A DNA stretch of 64,000 nt from Nostoc sp. MG11. Lineage in GTDB: Bacteria > Cyanobacteriota > Cyanobacteriia > Cyanobacteriales > Nostocaceae. The stretch covers positions 42,281 to 106,280 of the forward strand of contig NZ_JACXXN010000020.1 of NCBI RefSeq assembly GCF_014904695.1. Reading direction: 5' to 3'. How positions within the stretch are numbered: position 1 is the first letter of the stretch; every line of letters starts with the position of its first letter. Of the stretch, positions 1 to 9,251 are shown piece after piece. The position numbers and the translations under genes are program-made. A model generated the notes under the pieces. That model was given only the letters and a program-made list of their open reading frames with translations. It searched no databases and was not told where the DNA came from.

Positions 1-1
1 C

Positions 2-1342
2 GGACAATTAATTCCCAAGCTATTTAGAGTATTGGGAATTTTTGTAGTTATTTTGTTGATTGAGTGGCGCATTGCTATATTATTTCTGATTTCGTTCGTA
101 GTTATTCTCGGCTTCACTCTCAAAGATTTAAATAAGCTGATGGAACAAGAACGACGGCTAGATAAATACATGGAAAATACTCAAAGCCGTAACTCAGAAA
201 TTATTACCAATATCAAAACAGTTAAAGCATTTGCAACAGAAGCACTGGAATTAAAACGGCAAACACAAAGGCTGAACCGAGAGTTTAAAGTAGTAGATTA
301 TCGTATCCATCTTGGTTACATTAAGCTGGGTACTTTAAGAACAGCAATCGTTCAGTTTTGTGTATTTGTAGTGCTAGGTTTGACCCTTGTGGCTACGCTA
401 AAAGGTCAGATTTCCTTAGGACATTTTGTCACCACTTTAACAGTTTCTAGCATGGCTTATGCAGAGTTGGAACCTATCAGCAACCTCGCTGAGATTTTTG
501 CCCGTCGTTATGCCTCAATGTTGGGGTATCACGAATTTATGCAACAACCAATAGGGTTAGATGGAGTCAGTCTGGAAGATAGTACATCAACCTATAGTTT
601 CACTGGCAAAGTTGAGTTTTCCAATGTGACTTTTGGGTATGATGCTAACCGTCAAGTTTTGCAAAATATCAACTTGTTAATTGAGCCATACCAAACAGTG
701 GCGTTGGTTGGGCGTTCTGGTTCTGGTAAGTCTACCTTAGTAAAACTGCTATTGCGGTATTTTGAACCGCAACAAGGTCAAATTCTGATTGATGGTCAAG
801 ATATCCGCACCTTGGATGTGAGTAAGTATAGGCGGAGATTAGCGATCGTTCACCAAGAAGTAGACGTTTTCAACGGTACTGTCTTGGATAACCTCACCTA
901 TGGCAAGCCAAATACCAGTTTTGAGCAGGTTCAGGAAGCCTGTCGGATTGCCAGACTTGATGAAGTAGTACAGCAACTACCCCAAGGTTATTACACTGTT
1001 GTGGGAGAACGTGGTGTTAGGTTGTCTGGAGGACAAAGACAACGCTTGGGAATTGCTAGGGCGTTGCTAGTAGAACCAGATTTGCTGGTTTTTGACGAGG
1101 CTACTTCTAGTTTAGATTACGAGTCTGAGCGCTCAATTCAGCGGGCGATGCGATCGCTCCAGGGAACTCGTACTACCATTGTTATTGCCCACCGTCTAAG
1201 TACAGTGCGGGAAGCAGATAAGATTGTGGTTCTAGATCAAGGAAGGATTGTCGAGGTAGGTAGCCATGATGAACTTTTGCGTCATGAGGGTATTTACCAC
1301 CGCTTACACTCCTTACAAGAAACAGGAGAACTCCTAAGTTAG
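2..1342 (+). CDS. ABC exporter, permease-ATPase half transporter (5' end outside window)
   Basis: The reading frame is open from the first bases, so this is the 3' part of a longer gene. What remains is the end of an exporter-type transmembrane domain (hydrophobic helices near bases 30-120 and 340-460) followed by a full nucleotide-binding domain: Walker A GRSGSGKST near 710-735, Q-loop region HQEVDVF near 850, signature LSGGQRQRLGIARALL near 1022-1070, Walker B LLVFDEATSSLD and the H-loop IAHR. This is the MsbA/HlyB class that exports lipids, peptides or drugs as a dimer in the inner membrane; the substrate cannot be read from the sequence. Two tRNA genes follow on the same strand. Confident on family, not on cargo. 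Confidence 0.9.
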   Translation, partial: GQLIPKLFRVLGIFVVILLIEWRIAILFLISFVVILGFTLKDLNKLMEQERRLDKYMENTQSRNSEIITNIKTVKAFATEALELKRQTQRLNREFKVVDYRIHLGYIKLGTLRTAIVQFCVFVVLGLTLVATLKGQISLGHFVTTLTVSSMAYAELEPISNLAEIFARRYASMLGYHEFMQQPIGLDGVSLEDSTSTYSFTGKVEFSNVTFGYDANRQVLQNINLLIEPYQTVALVGRSGSGKSTLVKLLLRYFEPQQGQILIDGQDIRTLDVSKYRRRLAIVHQEVDVFNGTVLDNLTYGKPNTSFEQVQEACRIARLDEVVQQLPQGYYTVVGERGVRLSGGQRQRLGIARALLVEPDLLVFDEATSSLDYESERSIQRAMRSLQGTRTTIVIAHRLSTVREADKIVVLDQGRIVEVGSHDELLRHEGIYHRLHSLQETGELLS

Positions 1343-1452
1343 AAGTTAGGAACTGGGTTTTGCAAGAAACCCAGTTTCTACAATCGGCATTTTTTTGGAA
1401 AAGCTTGAAATTTCCAAAAACTGATGCTACTATTGTGAATCGTGAGACAAAT

Positions 1453-1535
1453 GGGTCGGTGTCCGAGTGGTTAATGGAGACGGACTGTAAATCCGTTGGC
1501 TAGCGCCTACGCTGGTTCAAATCCAGCCCGGCCCA
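1453..1535 (+). tRNA. tRNA-Tyr (anticodon GTA)
   Basis: The acceptor stem GGGTCGG pairs with CCGGCCC, with one G-T pair. The anticodon loop CTGTAAA places GTA at 1487-1489. A long variable arm, expected for bacterial tRNA-Tyr, and the T-loop GGTTCAAATCC are present. The 3' CCA is not encoded. It lies about 75 bases before tRNA-Thr and the two may be transcribed together. Confidence 0.96.
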
Positions 1536-1611
1536 CCTCACGAACATTTCCGAGCGTTGTATTTTGAGCTAAAGATAGGTTAACATAGCTCATAGTTCAA
1601 GTTTATATTTT

Positions 1612-1683
1612 GCCCGTGTGGCTCAGTGGTAGAGCACACCCTTGGTAAGGGTGAGGTCACGAGTTCAATCCTCGTCACGGGCT
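1612..1683 (+). tRNA. tRNA-Thr (anticodon GGT)
   Basis: The acceptor stem GCCCGTG pairs perfectly with CACGGGC. The anticodon stem CACCC/GGGTG encloses loop TTGGTAA, with GGT at 1644-1646. The T-arm GAGTTCAATCCTC is canonical and the discriminator base is T. CCA is not encoded. A short T-run follows directly (CTTTTTAAA). Confidence 0.96.
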
Positions 1684-1917
1684 TTTTAAAGTTTCTAGAA
1701 ATTCAACGCAAAATTAATGGTCTTGGTCTTTCAAAGGGATTTAGAAGTTAAAAACTAAGTCCCTTATCTGCATTTATGGCTATGACTTGGCTACTGTCCT
1801 CAGAATTTTTGGATATACTATTTATTTTTCTGTTCTTAACTAGAATGCCATAAAACTAACCCTCATTCTGAACTTACAACAATATATCAATGTTTGAGGG
1901 TTCATATTTAGTTAAAA

Positions 1918-1990
1918 CGAGCGCGGCAGGGTTCGAACCTGCGACCGATTGCTTAGAAGGCAATTGCTCTATCCACTGAGCTACGCGCCC
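1918..1990 (-). tRNA. tRNA-Arg (anticodon TCT)
   Basis: Read on the minus strand, the acceptor stem GGGCGCG pairs with CGCGCTC (one G-T). The D-arm TAGCTCAGTGGATAGAGC is canonical, the anticodon loop CTTCTAA gives TCT, and the T-arm is GCAGG-TTCGAAC-CCTGC. CCA is not encoded. It faces the tRNA-Tyr/Thr pair. Confidence 0.96.
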
Positions 1991-2331
1991 AAGTTAATAT
2001 ACTGGCTCCCAAAGGAGTCATCTATACGATTATATCGTTTTGTCCTACCAAGAAGCAATCGAAAATTGCAGATTTACTATTAGCAAGGCTAAGATCCAAG
2101 TCGCTAGTCACTCAATGTACATTAAAAACGAAGCAGATGGGCTATTGGTCAGATATATTGTGTTGTCAAGGGGTTATTTGCCCGTTAGTGTCAATGCCTT
2201 TTGGTGGGCGATCGCGATCGCTAAGCTTATTTCATCAGCATGTTAAGTAATTCTACTCTTGGCAATGCTGTCAAATGCGATTATTTATCCGATATTAAGA
2301 ATGCCCCTGTGAGGAGTTATTTGCTAGTGCC
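1991..2331. other. intergenic region with no convincing gene
   Basis: This 341-base gap separates tRNA-Arg from the next protein gene. Open frames at 2040-2246 and 2240-2437 have poor starts and no recognisable protein content. A GAGGAG motif near 2310 may be the ribosome binding site of the following gene. A GCGATCGCGATCGC HIP1 double site lies near 2208. Confidence 0.6.
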
Positions 2332-2991
2332 ATGTTTATTCTCAAACGGCAGGATGTTGAAATATCAAGTATTCAGCACCCAAAACGGGATCAGCAAGTG
2401 CCGATCCTCCATTATCAGGGGCAGACCTTTCGCTTGATTAGTGTCTTTAAAGCTAGTCAAGAAGAAGAAGCTAGAGCCTTGTGGAGAGAATTAACCGATA
2501 ATCGGGGTAAAGCCTGTGTCTTGCTGGAGGAACCAGAGCGTTTTAGCGTTTGGGGTAAAATCCGTTTAGATCAGCTAGGTAGTGATACAGGTGGTCATGG
2601 CAAAACGGAGATTTTGATCCAAGCCAGTATTTTGCTACTGCAAGCAGTTTATATCGACATTGAAGAGTTTTTAGGGACTCGGCAAGCAGCATTATTTGAA
2701 AAAGATATTGCAGAAGTACTACAGCAGAAGCAATTTCCTCAACCATCTTCCCTAGAAGCAGTTAAACACTTGGTATCTACCAATCCTTTGCAAACAGCCA
2801 AACTGCCCACTTGGCAAGAAAATCATCTAGTTAGCCTCTTGCAAGAACTGCATCGATTAGGAAAAGTATATTTTGGCAACGCCAATTTTGCTCATCAAGC
2901 GCTCTATAGGTTAGAAGATATGCCAGAAGCAGAGCGATCGCTGTTTATCAGTTGGCTAAATCAATCGTCACTGAGTAAACTGTGGCAGTAG
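2332..2991 (+). CDS. conserved cyanobacterial protein, Npun_F0813-like
   Basis: A 219-residue soluble protein with no signal peptide or membrane segment. Its N-terminus (MFILKRQDVEISSIQHPKRD, then a FRLISVFKASQEEEARALWR stretch) matches my memory of the cyanobacteria-restricted Npun_F0813 family, for which I know no function. Its composition is ordinary, with several Leu-rich helical stretches in the C-terminal half. The ATG start is preceded by GAGGAG about 17 bases upstream, slightly far. Family name is from memory; function unknown. Confidence 0.75.
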   Translation: MFILKRQDVEISSIQHPKRDQQVPILHYQGQTFRLISVFKASQEEEARALWRELTDNRGKACVLLEEPERFSVWGKIRLDQLGSDTGGHGKTEILIQASILLLQAVYIDIEEFLGTRQAALFEKDIAEVLQQKQFPQPSSLEAVKHLVSTNPLQTAKLPTWQENHLVSLLQELHRLGKVYFGNANFAHQALYRLEDMPEAERSLFISWLNQSSLSKLWQ

Positions 2992-3132
2992 CATGGAAAA
3001 TATTTAATAAAATTCCTGCCACTAGTACTTGCTTTTGGCGTTTGATTGTGCATTGCTTGGCGAATAGACTACTAGCCATACAGTCCCATCAGCCAAAAGA
3101 CTGGCAGAGTGCATTTACATAATCAAGTCCAT

Positions 3133-3984
3133 ATGAATAATTCTTACGACAATTCATTGCAATCCAAATCCCTTTTCAACACTGGGAACATTGTCATAGC
3201 TAGTGTGGGTTGGGCCGTACTGGCACTGTTATACTTTTTGTTGTTTAGTGCCAAAATTCCCGCAGCAGATGGCATGGAAAGCCGTGCCGAGTGGTATGTG
3301 GTCGGGACAAATATTTTTGAAGCCTTAGCTTATCTGGGTGCCTGTATCTTATGCTTGAGGAACTGGCTTAGTCCGCAAATTGTCAGTGGTCGGAATGTAT
3401 GGCTCTCAATTGGCTTAGGTATGCTTTCTTATTTAGTAGGAGGGATAATTTTTGGTTATACAGAAATAGTCTTAAAAGAAGAACCAGATGTGTCTATAAG
3501 CGATATATTTTTTGTACTGACTTATCTGTTCCTGGGCGCAGGCATGATTTTAGCTGTGGCTTCCAGACGAATTAATCTGGAAAGATGGCAGTGGCTAATT
3601 GTGTTGGCAATTGCAGTGTTTGGTAGTTTGTTAGCATGGTGGATTTCTATGCAACAGGCAACTTCCTCAGAGCCGCTAGTCGCTATTTTGAACTGGTTTT
3701 ACGTAGTGAGCGATGTAGTTCTGTTAATTATTGCCACCACTCTGCTGCTAGCCTTTTGGGGAGGAAGAGTTTCCCAGTCTTGGCGAATGATTGCAGCGGC
3801 AGCATTTTCGCTCTACATTGCAGATATGTGGTTTAAATATGCTCAGGGACCCAATTATCAAAGTGGGGAGATATTAGAAGTGTTTTGGGTGTTTAGTGGA
3901 GTTTTATTTGGCATGGGAGCTGTTCTAGAATATGACGCATCATTAAGGCGATCGCGGCGTACCAGTGGACGAAAACGAGCTTAA
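3133..3984 (+). CDS. hypothetical integral membrane protein, about eight helices
   Basis: A protein of about 283 residues with roughly eight hydrophobic segments: VIASVGWAVLALLYFLLF, an N/FEALAYLGACILC helix, LSIGLGMLSYLVGGIIF, FFVLTYLFLGAGMILAV, WLIVLAIAVFGSLLAWW, VVSDVVLLIIATTLLLA, a SWRMIAAAAFSLYIADMW helix and EVFWVFSGVLFGMGAVL. It ends in an Arg-rich tail. The arrangement resembles the membrane sensor halves of some signalling proteins, but no kinase or GGDEF domain follows. The ATG at 3133 is preferred; an in-frame GTG lies at 3109. Only 12 bases separate it from the next gene, suggesting co-transcription. Not recognised further. Confidence 0.75.
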   Translation: MNNSYDNSLQSKSLFNTGNIVIASVGWAVLALLYFLLFSAKIPAADGMESRAEWYVVGTNIFEALAYLGACILCLRNWLSPQIVSGRNVWLSIGLGMLSYLVGGIIFGYTEIVLKEEPDVSISDIFFVLTYLFLGAGMILAVASRRINLERWQWLIVLAIAVFGSLLAWWISMQQATSSEPLVAILNWFYVVSDVVLLIIATTLLLAFWGGRVSQSWRMIAAAAFSLYIADMWFKYAQGPNYQSGEILEVFWVFSGVLFGMGAVLEYDASLRRSRRTSGRKRA

Positions 3985-3996
3985 CAAAGATTTTTG

Positions 3997-5007
3997 GTGT
4001 CTACCGTGAGAAAACTAACAGATTCCGACAAGCAAGAAATTCTCAAGTTATATCGAGAGACTGCCGAAACAACCTCAACTTTGGCAGATCGTTATGGTGT
4101 CAGTAATTCGACAATTAGCCGCCTGCTTAAAAGTACCTTGCAGGAAGAGGAGTACGAATATCTCGTTTCTTTAAAACGTGCTGCTAGAACTCCCGAAGGT
4201 AGAGCACAGGTAAACTACGAGCAGTTACCTTTGTTGATTCCGCCAGAGCCAGAGAAAGAACTCCCCCGCAGCGAAAGCCCTCGCTTGAAGTTGCCGGATA
4301 TTGAACCACAGCCGCCTGTGGTCAAACAGGAAGCTGACTCAGAGGATTTTACGGAGGAGGCAGAATCAATTTCCGCTAGTAGACGAGTGCGGCGACGCTC
4401 CTCAGCAGAAGAAAAACCACGGCTCAGAATAGCAGAGAAACTAGAACCTGTAGTACACAAGCCGCCGGAAGTAGCAAGCATCCCTAGCCCTATTCTAGAG
4501 AATGAACGTCCAGAAGCAACCGTTATAGCCCAAATGCTGGGCGAAGACTTGCTAGATGAATCAGAGGAGTTGGACGATTTAGATGAGGACGATTTAGATG
4601 AAGACGATTTTGAGGAGGAAGACTTTGAGGATGAAGACTTCGACGAGCCAAGGCCTCTAGTTGCAAAACGAAGACCGGGTGAAGCACCAGTTGAAGTTTT
4701 ACCACTGTCGGCAGCTCATTTGCCCAAAACTTGCTACTTGGTGATTGACCGTTCGTCAGAGCTAATTACGCGACCACTCAGGGACTTTGGCGACTTGGGA
4801 CAAATTCCCAACCTCGAAAACCAGCAAAAAACTTTGCCTGTGTTTGATAATCATCGAGTAGCAAAGCGCTTTTCTACCAAGCGCGATCGCGTAATTAAAG
4901 TCCCTGATAGTAAAATGCTGCACAAGGCTCGGACTCATCTGCAAGCCAAGGGGATCACACGACTGTTGATTGATGGTCAGGTCTATTCCTTGTCTGCCAC
5001 GCTTTAG
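3997..5007 (+). CDS. HTH-domain protein with a long acidic linker
   Basis: About 336 residues from a GTG start (an in-frame TTG lies one codon earlier). Residues 1-45 form a transposase/Hin-like helix-turn-helix (DKQEILKLYRETAETTSTLADRYGVSNSTISRLLK). A Pro/Glu/Arg-rich disordered stretch follows, then a strongly acidic tract of Asp/Glu around residues 180-220. The C-terminal 110 residues look folded (TCYLVIDRSSELITRPLRDF to LLIDGQVYSLSATL). No DDE catalytic domain is present, so it is not a transposase. It ends five bases before cutA, so the two are probably one operon. Likely a nucleic-acid-binding protein; function unknown. Confidence 0.75.
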   Translation: MSTVRKLTDSDKQEILKLYRETAETTSTLADRYGVSNSTISRLLKSTLQEEEYEYLVSLKRAARTPEGRAQVNYEQLPLLIPPEPEKELPRSESPRLKLPDIEPQPPVVKQEADSEDFTEEAESISASRRVRRRSSAEEKPRLRIAEKLEPVVHKPPEVASIPSPILENERPEATVIAQMLGEDLLDESEELDDLDEDDLDEDDFEEEDFEDEDFDEPRPLVAKRRPGEAPVEVLPLSAAHLPKTCYLVIDRSSELITRPLRDFGDLGQIPNLENQQKTLPVFDNHRVAKRFSTKRDRVIKVPDSKMLHKARTHLQAKGITRLLIDGQVYSLSATL

Positions 5008-5012
5008 ATGTT

Positions 5013-5339
5013 ATGGAGACATCTGCTGGCTATGGTGTGGTATTGGTGACAACTGGCAACCTACAAGAGGCAGAAGCGATCGCAAATGCCCTTGTAGAAG
5101 CTAGACTTGCTGCTTGCGTAAGTCTGTTACCAATCCATTCAATTTACACTTGGCAAGGAGAACTGCACAAAGAGCAAGAATGGCAATTGCTGATTAAAAC
5201 TGATTTGGCGCAATTTCCGGCTTTGGAAGCCAAAATTAGAGAACTGCACTCCTATGAAGTGTCAGAAATTATTGCCTTACCAATTGTTGCCGGTTCTCAA
5301 GCTTACTTGCAGTGGATTTCTCAGCAAGTTAAAAGTTAA
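5013..5339 (+). CDS. cutA: CutA family divalent-cation tolerance protein
   Basis: A 108-residue protein matching the CutA family over its whole length: VVLVTTGNLQEAEAIANALVE, the conserved ARLAACVSLLPIHSIYTWQGEL block and the C-terminal HSYEVSEIIALPI segment. Family members form very stable trimers in the cytosol; a role in divalent metal tolerance is proposed but poorly proven. The start ATG lies five bases after the HTH gene stop. Confidence 0.95.
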   Translation: METSAGYGVVLVTTGNLQEAEAIANALVEARLAACVSLLPIHSIYTWQGELHKEQEWQLLIKTDLAQFPALEAKIRELHSYEVSEIIALPIVAGSQAYLQWISQQVKS

Positions 5340-5404
5340 GAGTGAGGAGTTAGGATTTCCATAACTTCTCATTCTTTACTGTCTAAATCCCCGTTACAAA
5401 ACTT

Positions 5405-5425
5405 AATTACGAATTACGAATTACA
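5405..5425. repeat. AATTACG heptamer short tandem repeat
   Basis: Successive AATTACG units lie between cutA and the convergent CHAT gene. The same heptamer on the other strand occurs at 38118-38150. This fits the short tandemly repeated repetitive sequences known from Nostoc and Anabaena genomes. Confidence 0.7.
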
Positions 5426-5441
5426 AACTCCAAACATTCGT

Positions 5442-8400
5442 TTAACGCCACTCACCTAGCAGGGTAAAGGCTGACCAAGAATAGGGGTTACGCCACTTTT
5501 CTTGTTCCCACATTTTTAGTTGTGCGGCTCTGAGGGCGGCAGCGGGAGTTTTCCCTTGCTGCAACATTTGGCTGTAAAATTGGCTCATCAATAACGATGT
5601 CGCTTCATCATCAACGTTCCATAGAGACACTACCACCCGCGCTGCACCTGCATACATTAACCCTCTTGTCAACCCTACTAACCCTTCTCCTTTAACTTCC
5701 TTACCCAGCCCAGTTTTGCAGGCACTCAGCACAACCAACTCCGCCGGGAAGTTGAGGTTAAAGATATCAGTGAGGCGCAGAAAGCCTCTTTGGGACTTAC
5801 CTTGTTTATCTATCAGAGAAAGGACAATTCCTGATAACTCTGGTTCAGTGCTGTCTAAGAAGCCGTGGGTAGCAAAATGCAGCATCTTGTATTGACTCAG
5901 TTGCTTATTGGTAGCCCAGTTATAGTTAGCGTCAAAACCAAAGGCTTGGATGTTCTCTGAGGGCGAGACAAGTTTGAGAATCTCCCGCGCCTCTTTTTCT
6001 GTGCCTTCGAGTCTTTGAATTTCGCTGCGGTTGATGTTTCTAGTAGACCGCTTCAGGGCAGACTCTTCTAGTTGTTGGTAAATGTTATTATTAGCAACAT
6101 TGGAGGATTTGCCAGTAAATCGCTGATCATTAGCGCTAAACACTGGGTCTGCAAGGATGGAGAGGGTTTTCGCTGCTTTAGTGCGCCCTTTGGTTTGTTT
6201 CCTGAGAATGGCAATGGTGGAAGCGGAAGGTAGATTGATAATTTCATGGTTGACTACCAATGGTTGATAATTGACCTCTCCCCCAACCCCTCTCCTCTTA
6301 GGAGAGGGGAGTTTATCCTGCTCCCCCTTCCCTATCAAGGAAGGGGGCTGGGGGGTTAGGTCAGTTAATGCCGCAAAGGGAATGTATTGTAAAGCTTCAT
6401 CACCAACAATTACGAGGCGTTTTTGCCCCAACTTATCAGCAACAGGTGCGAGGATAAGTTGACTCAGTTCATTAGCAGCTTTAGCGGTTTCTTCTGAGGA
6501 AACTCCCAGCATCCCAGGATTTCTTAAATAATTGTTGTATAAATTTTTGGCTGCTTTGTCTATCTGTTCGCGTTTTGGGAGTTCATAGCTATAGAGAGAG
6601 TCGGGTGTGACAGCCCAAAGATAGCTACGTTCATCACCTAAAGAATATTGCAATAGCAGTGTGTCTTTATCTAGTTGTTGCTGAATTTGTTTGAGAGTCA
6701 GAGGTTGGGGATATATTAAATCGGCATATTCAGGGTTATTAGCGCGGATTTTGACCTCAAGTTCTCGCTGTTGTTTGAGTAAGTCTTGGATTTGTTGTTT
6801 GGTATTGGTTAAAAGTTGTTCTGGGGTTTCTTTTTTAGATGATAATTCTGATAATAATTTTTCCTTAGCATTAATTTGCAATTGTAGACGGCGTTCCTCT
6901 GCTAAAAGTGTTGGGTCAATGCCTTTTTTGATGTCGATTTTAGCTTCGGTTAGTAGTTCAATTAGACCACGGGCGCGGGAGCGATCGCTAACTTCCAGTG
7001 CCAAAGCATCGTATCCTTTTGATGGGTCTTTTTTGTGCAGTTCCATCAGCAGGTCGGTGTAGAACTTGTAGTAGTCTTGGACTGAGGCAAAGTAAGAAGC
7101 GCGTAGTTCTTTGTTAGCTATTTTGGTGCGTAAATCTTCAATGATTTCAATAACAGCTTGAATATGTGTTTGGGCTTGTTGTAAATTACCGCGATCGCGT
7201 TCTAGCAAAGCCATGTTAGAGAGGGTGGTGGCTTCCCCTTCCTTGTCCTCCACTGCACGGCGTATGGGTAAAGCTTGGTTGAAGTATTTGAGCGCTTCTT
7301 GCTTTTCTCCTAATGAGTTGTAGACAAAGCCAATATTATTGAGGGTGTTGGCTTCTCCTCCGCTATCCCCGACTGCACGGAGTATGGGTAAAGCTTGGTT
7401 GTAGTATTGAATTGCTTGTTGCTTTTCTCCTAATAAGTCGTAGACACTGCCAATATTGCTTAGGGTGATGGCTTCCACTTTTCTATCCCCCACTGCACGG
7501 AGTATGGGTAAAGCTTGGTTGAAGTATTTGAGTGCTTCTTGCTTTTCTCCTAAATCGCTGTAGACATTGCCAATATTGTTGAGGGTGGTGGCTTCTCCTC
7601 CCCTATCCCCCACTGCACGGAGTATGGGTAAAGCTTGGTTGAAGTATTTGAGTGCTTCTTGCTTTTCTCCTAAATCGCTGTAGACATTGCCAATATTGTT
7701 GAGGGTGGTGGCTTCTCCTCCCCTATCCCCCACTGCATGGCGTATGGGTAAAGCTTGGTTGAAGTATTTGAGTGCTTCTTGCTTTTCTCCTAATGACTTG
7801 TAGACAACACCAATATTGTTGAAGATGGTGGCTTCTCCTCCCCTATCCCCCACTGCACGGAGTATGGGTAAAGCTTGGTTGAAGTATTTGAGTGCTTCTT
7901 GCTTTTCTCCTAATGAGTCGTAGACAGCGCCAATATTGCTGAGGGTGGTGGCTTCCCCTGCCTTGTACCCCACTGCACGGAATATGGGTAAAGCTTGGTT
8001 GAAGTATTTGAGTGCTTCTTGCTTTTCTCCTAATGAGTCGTAGACACTGCCAATATTGCTTAGGGTGATGGCTTCCACTTTTCTGTCCCCCACTGCACGG
8101 AGTATGGGTAAAGCTTGGTTGTAGTATTTAATTGCTTGTTGCTTTTCTCCTAATGACTTGTAGACAACACCAATATTGTTGAAAATGGTGGCTTCTCCTC
8201 CTCTGTTTCCCACTGCACGGAGTATGGGTAAAGCTTGGTTGAAGTATTGAATTGCTTCTTGCTTTTCTCCTAATGAGTCGTAGACAGCGCCAATATTGCT
8301 GAGGGTGGTGGCTTCCCAGTGTTTATCATTAACTTGTTGCCAAAGCTTCAGCGCTTCTTGCCATTTCCCGATCGCCTGTCGCAGTGATTCTGCTGTCCCT

Positions 8401-8633
8401 TGTTGATAAAGCTGCATTCCCTCTTCATAAACCTGTTCCGCAGCAGCGCGAGTGGCATTTTGTTGAGTGGTTCCTGTTCCTGGCTGCTGTGCTATCTGGA
8501 ACCCTCGGTTTCTCGGTGTCGCCCCCACAGCATCAAACAGCAAAACCGCACTCAGCAAGAAAGTTAAACTGTAGCGGGTCAATTTTGGTAGAAACCACCA
8601 GCAAATCCGTTGAGACTTTGCACTTCTCTTCAT
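5442..8633 (-). CDS. exported TPR-CHAT domain protein (caspase-like protease fold)
   Basis: A 1063-residue protein. A basic N-terminus followed by [16 protein letters not shown] looks like a signal peptide or membrane anchor. About a dozen 40-residue TPR units follow (core [19 protein letters not shown]), then a coiled coil, then a C-terminal CHAT domain. The CHAT dyad is visible: His923 in FATHGF and Cys972 in LSACKTG. CHAT domains are caspase-fold peptidases, seen in separase-like and bacterial conflict proteins. At DNA level nine 120-bp units lie in perfect register between about 7250 and 8330. A roughly 30-residue Pro/Lys/Gly-rich insertion within the CHAT region (about 6275-6365) looks like a dispersed repeat read in frame. 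No partner gene is adjacent, so the substrate is unknown. Confidence 0.92.
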   Translation of the reverse strand: MKRSAKSQRICWWFLPKLTRYSLTFLLSAVLLFDAVGATPRNRGFQIAQQPGTGTTQQNATRAAAEQVYEEGMQLYQQGTAESLRQAIGKWQEALKLWQQVNDKHWEATTLSNIGAVYDSLGEKQEAIQYFNQALPILRAVGNRGGEATIFNNIGVVYKSLGEKQQAIKYYNQALPILRAVGDRKVEAITLSNIGSVYDSLGEKQEALKYFNQALPIFRAVGYKAGEATTLSNIGAVYDSLGEKQEALKYFNQALPILRAVGDRGGEATIFNNIGVVYKSLGEKQEALKYFNQALPIRHAVGDRGGEATTLNNIGNVYSDLGEKQEALKYFNQALPILRAVGDRGGEATTLNNIGNVYSDLGEKQEALKYFNQALPILRAVGDRKVEAITLSNIGSVYDLLGEKQQAIQYYNQALPILRAVGDSGGEANTLNNIGFVYNSLGEKQEALKYFNQALPIRRAVEDKEGEATTLSNMALLERDRGNLQQAQTHIQAVIEIIEDLRTKIANKELRASYFASVQDYYKFYTDLLMELHKKDPSKGYDALALEVSDRSRARGLIELLTEAKIDIKKGIDPTLLAEERRLQLQINAKEKLLSELSSKKETPEQLLTNTKQQIQDLLKQQRELEVKIRANNPEYADLIYPQPLTLKQIQQQLDKDTLLLQYSLGDERSYLWAVTPDSLYSYELPKREQIDKAAKNLYNNYLRNPGMLGVSSEETAKAANELSQLILAPVADKLGQKRLVIVGDEALQYIPFAALTDLTPQPPSLIGKGEQDKLPSPKRRGVGGEVNYQPLVVNHEIINLPSASTIAILRKQTKGRTKAAKTLSILADPVFSANDQRFTGKSSNVANNNIYQQLEESALKRSTRNINRSEIQRLEGTEKEAREILKLVSPSENIQAFGFDANYNWATNKQLSQYKMLHFATHGFLDSTEPELSGIVLSLIDKQGKSQRGFLRLTDIFNLNFPAELVVLSACKTGLGKEVKGEGLVGLTRGLMYAGAARVVVSLWNVDDEATSLLMSQFYSQMLQQGKTPAAALRAAQLKMWEQEKWRNPYSWSAFTLLGEWR
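6275..6365. repeat. dispersed G/C-run repeat read through within the CHAT gene
   Basis: CTCCCCCAACCCCTCTCCTC and AGGAAGGGGGCTGGGGGG-like runs form two imperfect inverted arms. Related runs occur in intergenic DNA near 29525, 45530-45760, 52570 and 52730. Here the element keeps the CHAT reading frame open and encodes a Pro-, Lys- and Gly-rich loop. Confidence 0.75.
7250..8330 (-). repeat. 120-bp tandem repeats encoding TPR units
   Basis: Nine copies of a GGGTAAAGCTTGGTTG motif recur every 120 bases (7266, 7386, 7506, 7626, 7746, 7866, 7986, 8106, 8226). The units 7501-7620 and 7621-7740 differ at a single base, pointing to a recent unit duplication. Confidence 0.93.
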
Positions 8634-9032
8634 TATTTAGCCTCACAGCCGCAATCAGTGATTATTTACAGCCCTATCCCGTCGGCATCAATTCCGATTA
8701 TTAGTAAATTATTTAATTGTCGCCAGTAATATTGCTGAAACTTTATGTTGATTTTACGGTTGCGGTTTAAGGTTGCAGTTGTGGTTTCTGTTTTTGTAAC
8801 AGATTCTTTTAGGGGCTAGAGGCTAAAGACGAGGGAAGAGAGGGAATAAGAAGATTTGTTGTGAGGAACAAGAGCGATGAAGATGCGATCGCCTATTACT
8901 AAACTCAGTTTAAATGGAGAGTGGGAAGCGATCGCTCTTTATAGTAGATATTAAACAACTATAAGCAATTCTTTGTCTACATCCTAGCAAAATGCGACAA
9001 TTTAAAATAAATAGTTACTATTTATCAACCCC
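8634..9032. other. intergenic region upstream of the CHAT and antitoxin genes
   Basis: A 399-base divergent gap. It holds two HIP1-type GCGATCGC sites (near 8885 and 8928) and AT-rich stretches that could carry promoters for either flanking gene. I see no supported small gene or clear operator. Confidence 0.6.
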
Positions 9033-9251
9033 ATGCAAGTCAAAGATTTGACTATTGAAGAACTCAAGCTACTAATCCAGGAAACTGTTGCTGAAACCAT
9101 TCAATCCCTACTGATTGATCCCGACGAAGGTAAACAAGTAAACCCAGAAGTGAAACAGCAATTACTTGACTCTCTACAGCGCACTCAAGCGGGAGAAAGT
9201 GGAGTTCCGGCTAGGGAAATAGCAAAAAAACTGGGTTTGCAGTGGGAATGA
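9033..9251 (+). CDS. putative antitoxin of a RelE/ParE-type pair
   Basis: A 72-residue, mostly helical protein (MQVKDLTIEELKLLIQETVA..., ending REIAKKLGLQWE) of the kind that precedes RelE-type toxins in cyanobacteria. Its TGA stop overlaps the ATG of the next frame by two bases, the usual toxin-antitoxin coupling. The toxin is truncated (see next entry), so this gene may now be an orphan. No obvious MetJ/Arc or AbrB DNA-binding motif is visible. Role inferred from size, context and overlap. Confidence 0.7.
   Translation: MQVKDLTIEELKLLIQETVAETIQSLLIDPDEGKQVNPEVKQQLLDSLQRTQAGESGVPAREIAKKLGLQWE

Noticed and set aside
2040..2437. Two small plus-strand frames before the Npun_F0813-like gene
   Set aside because: Poor start codons, no plausible protein pattern, and the second overlaps the real gene in another frame.
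3997..5007. Insertion-sequence transposase
   Set aside because: Only the HTH is transposase-like; no DDE core, terminal inverted repeats or target duplication.
7250..8330. Regular 120-bp spacing considered as a CRISPR-like array
   Set aside because: The units are coding TPR repeats without distinct repeat/spacer structure.
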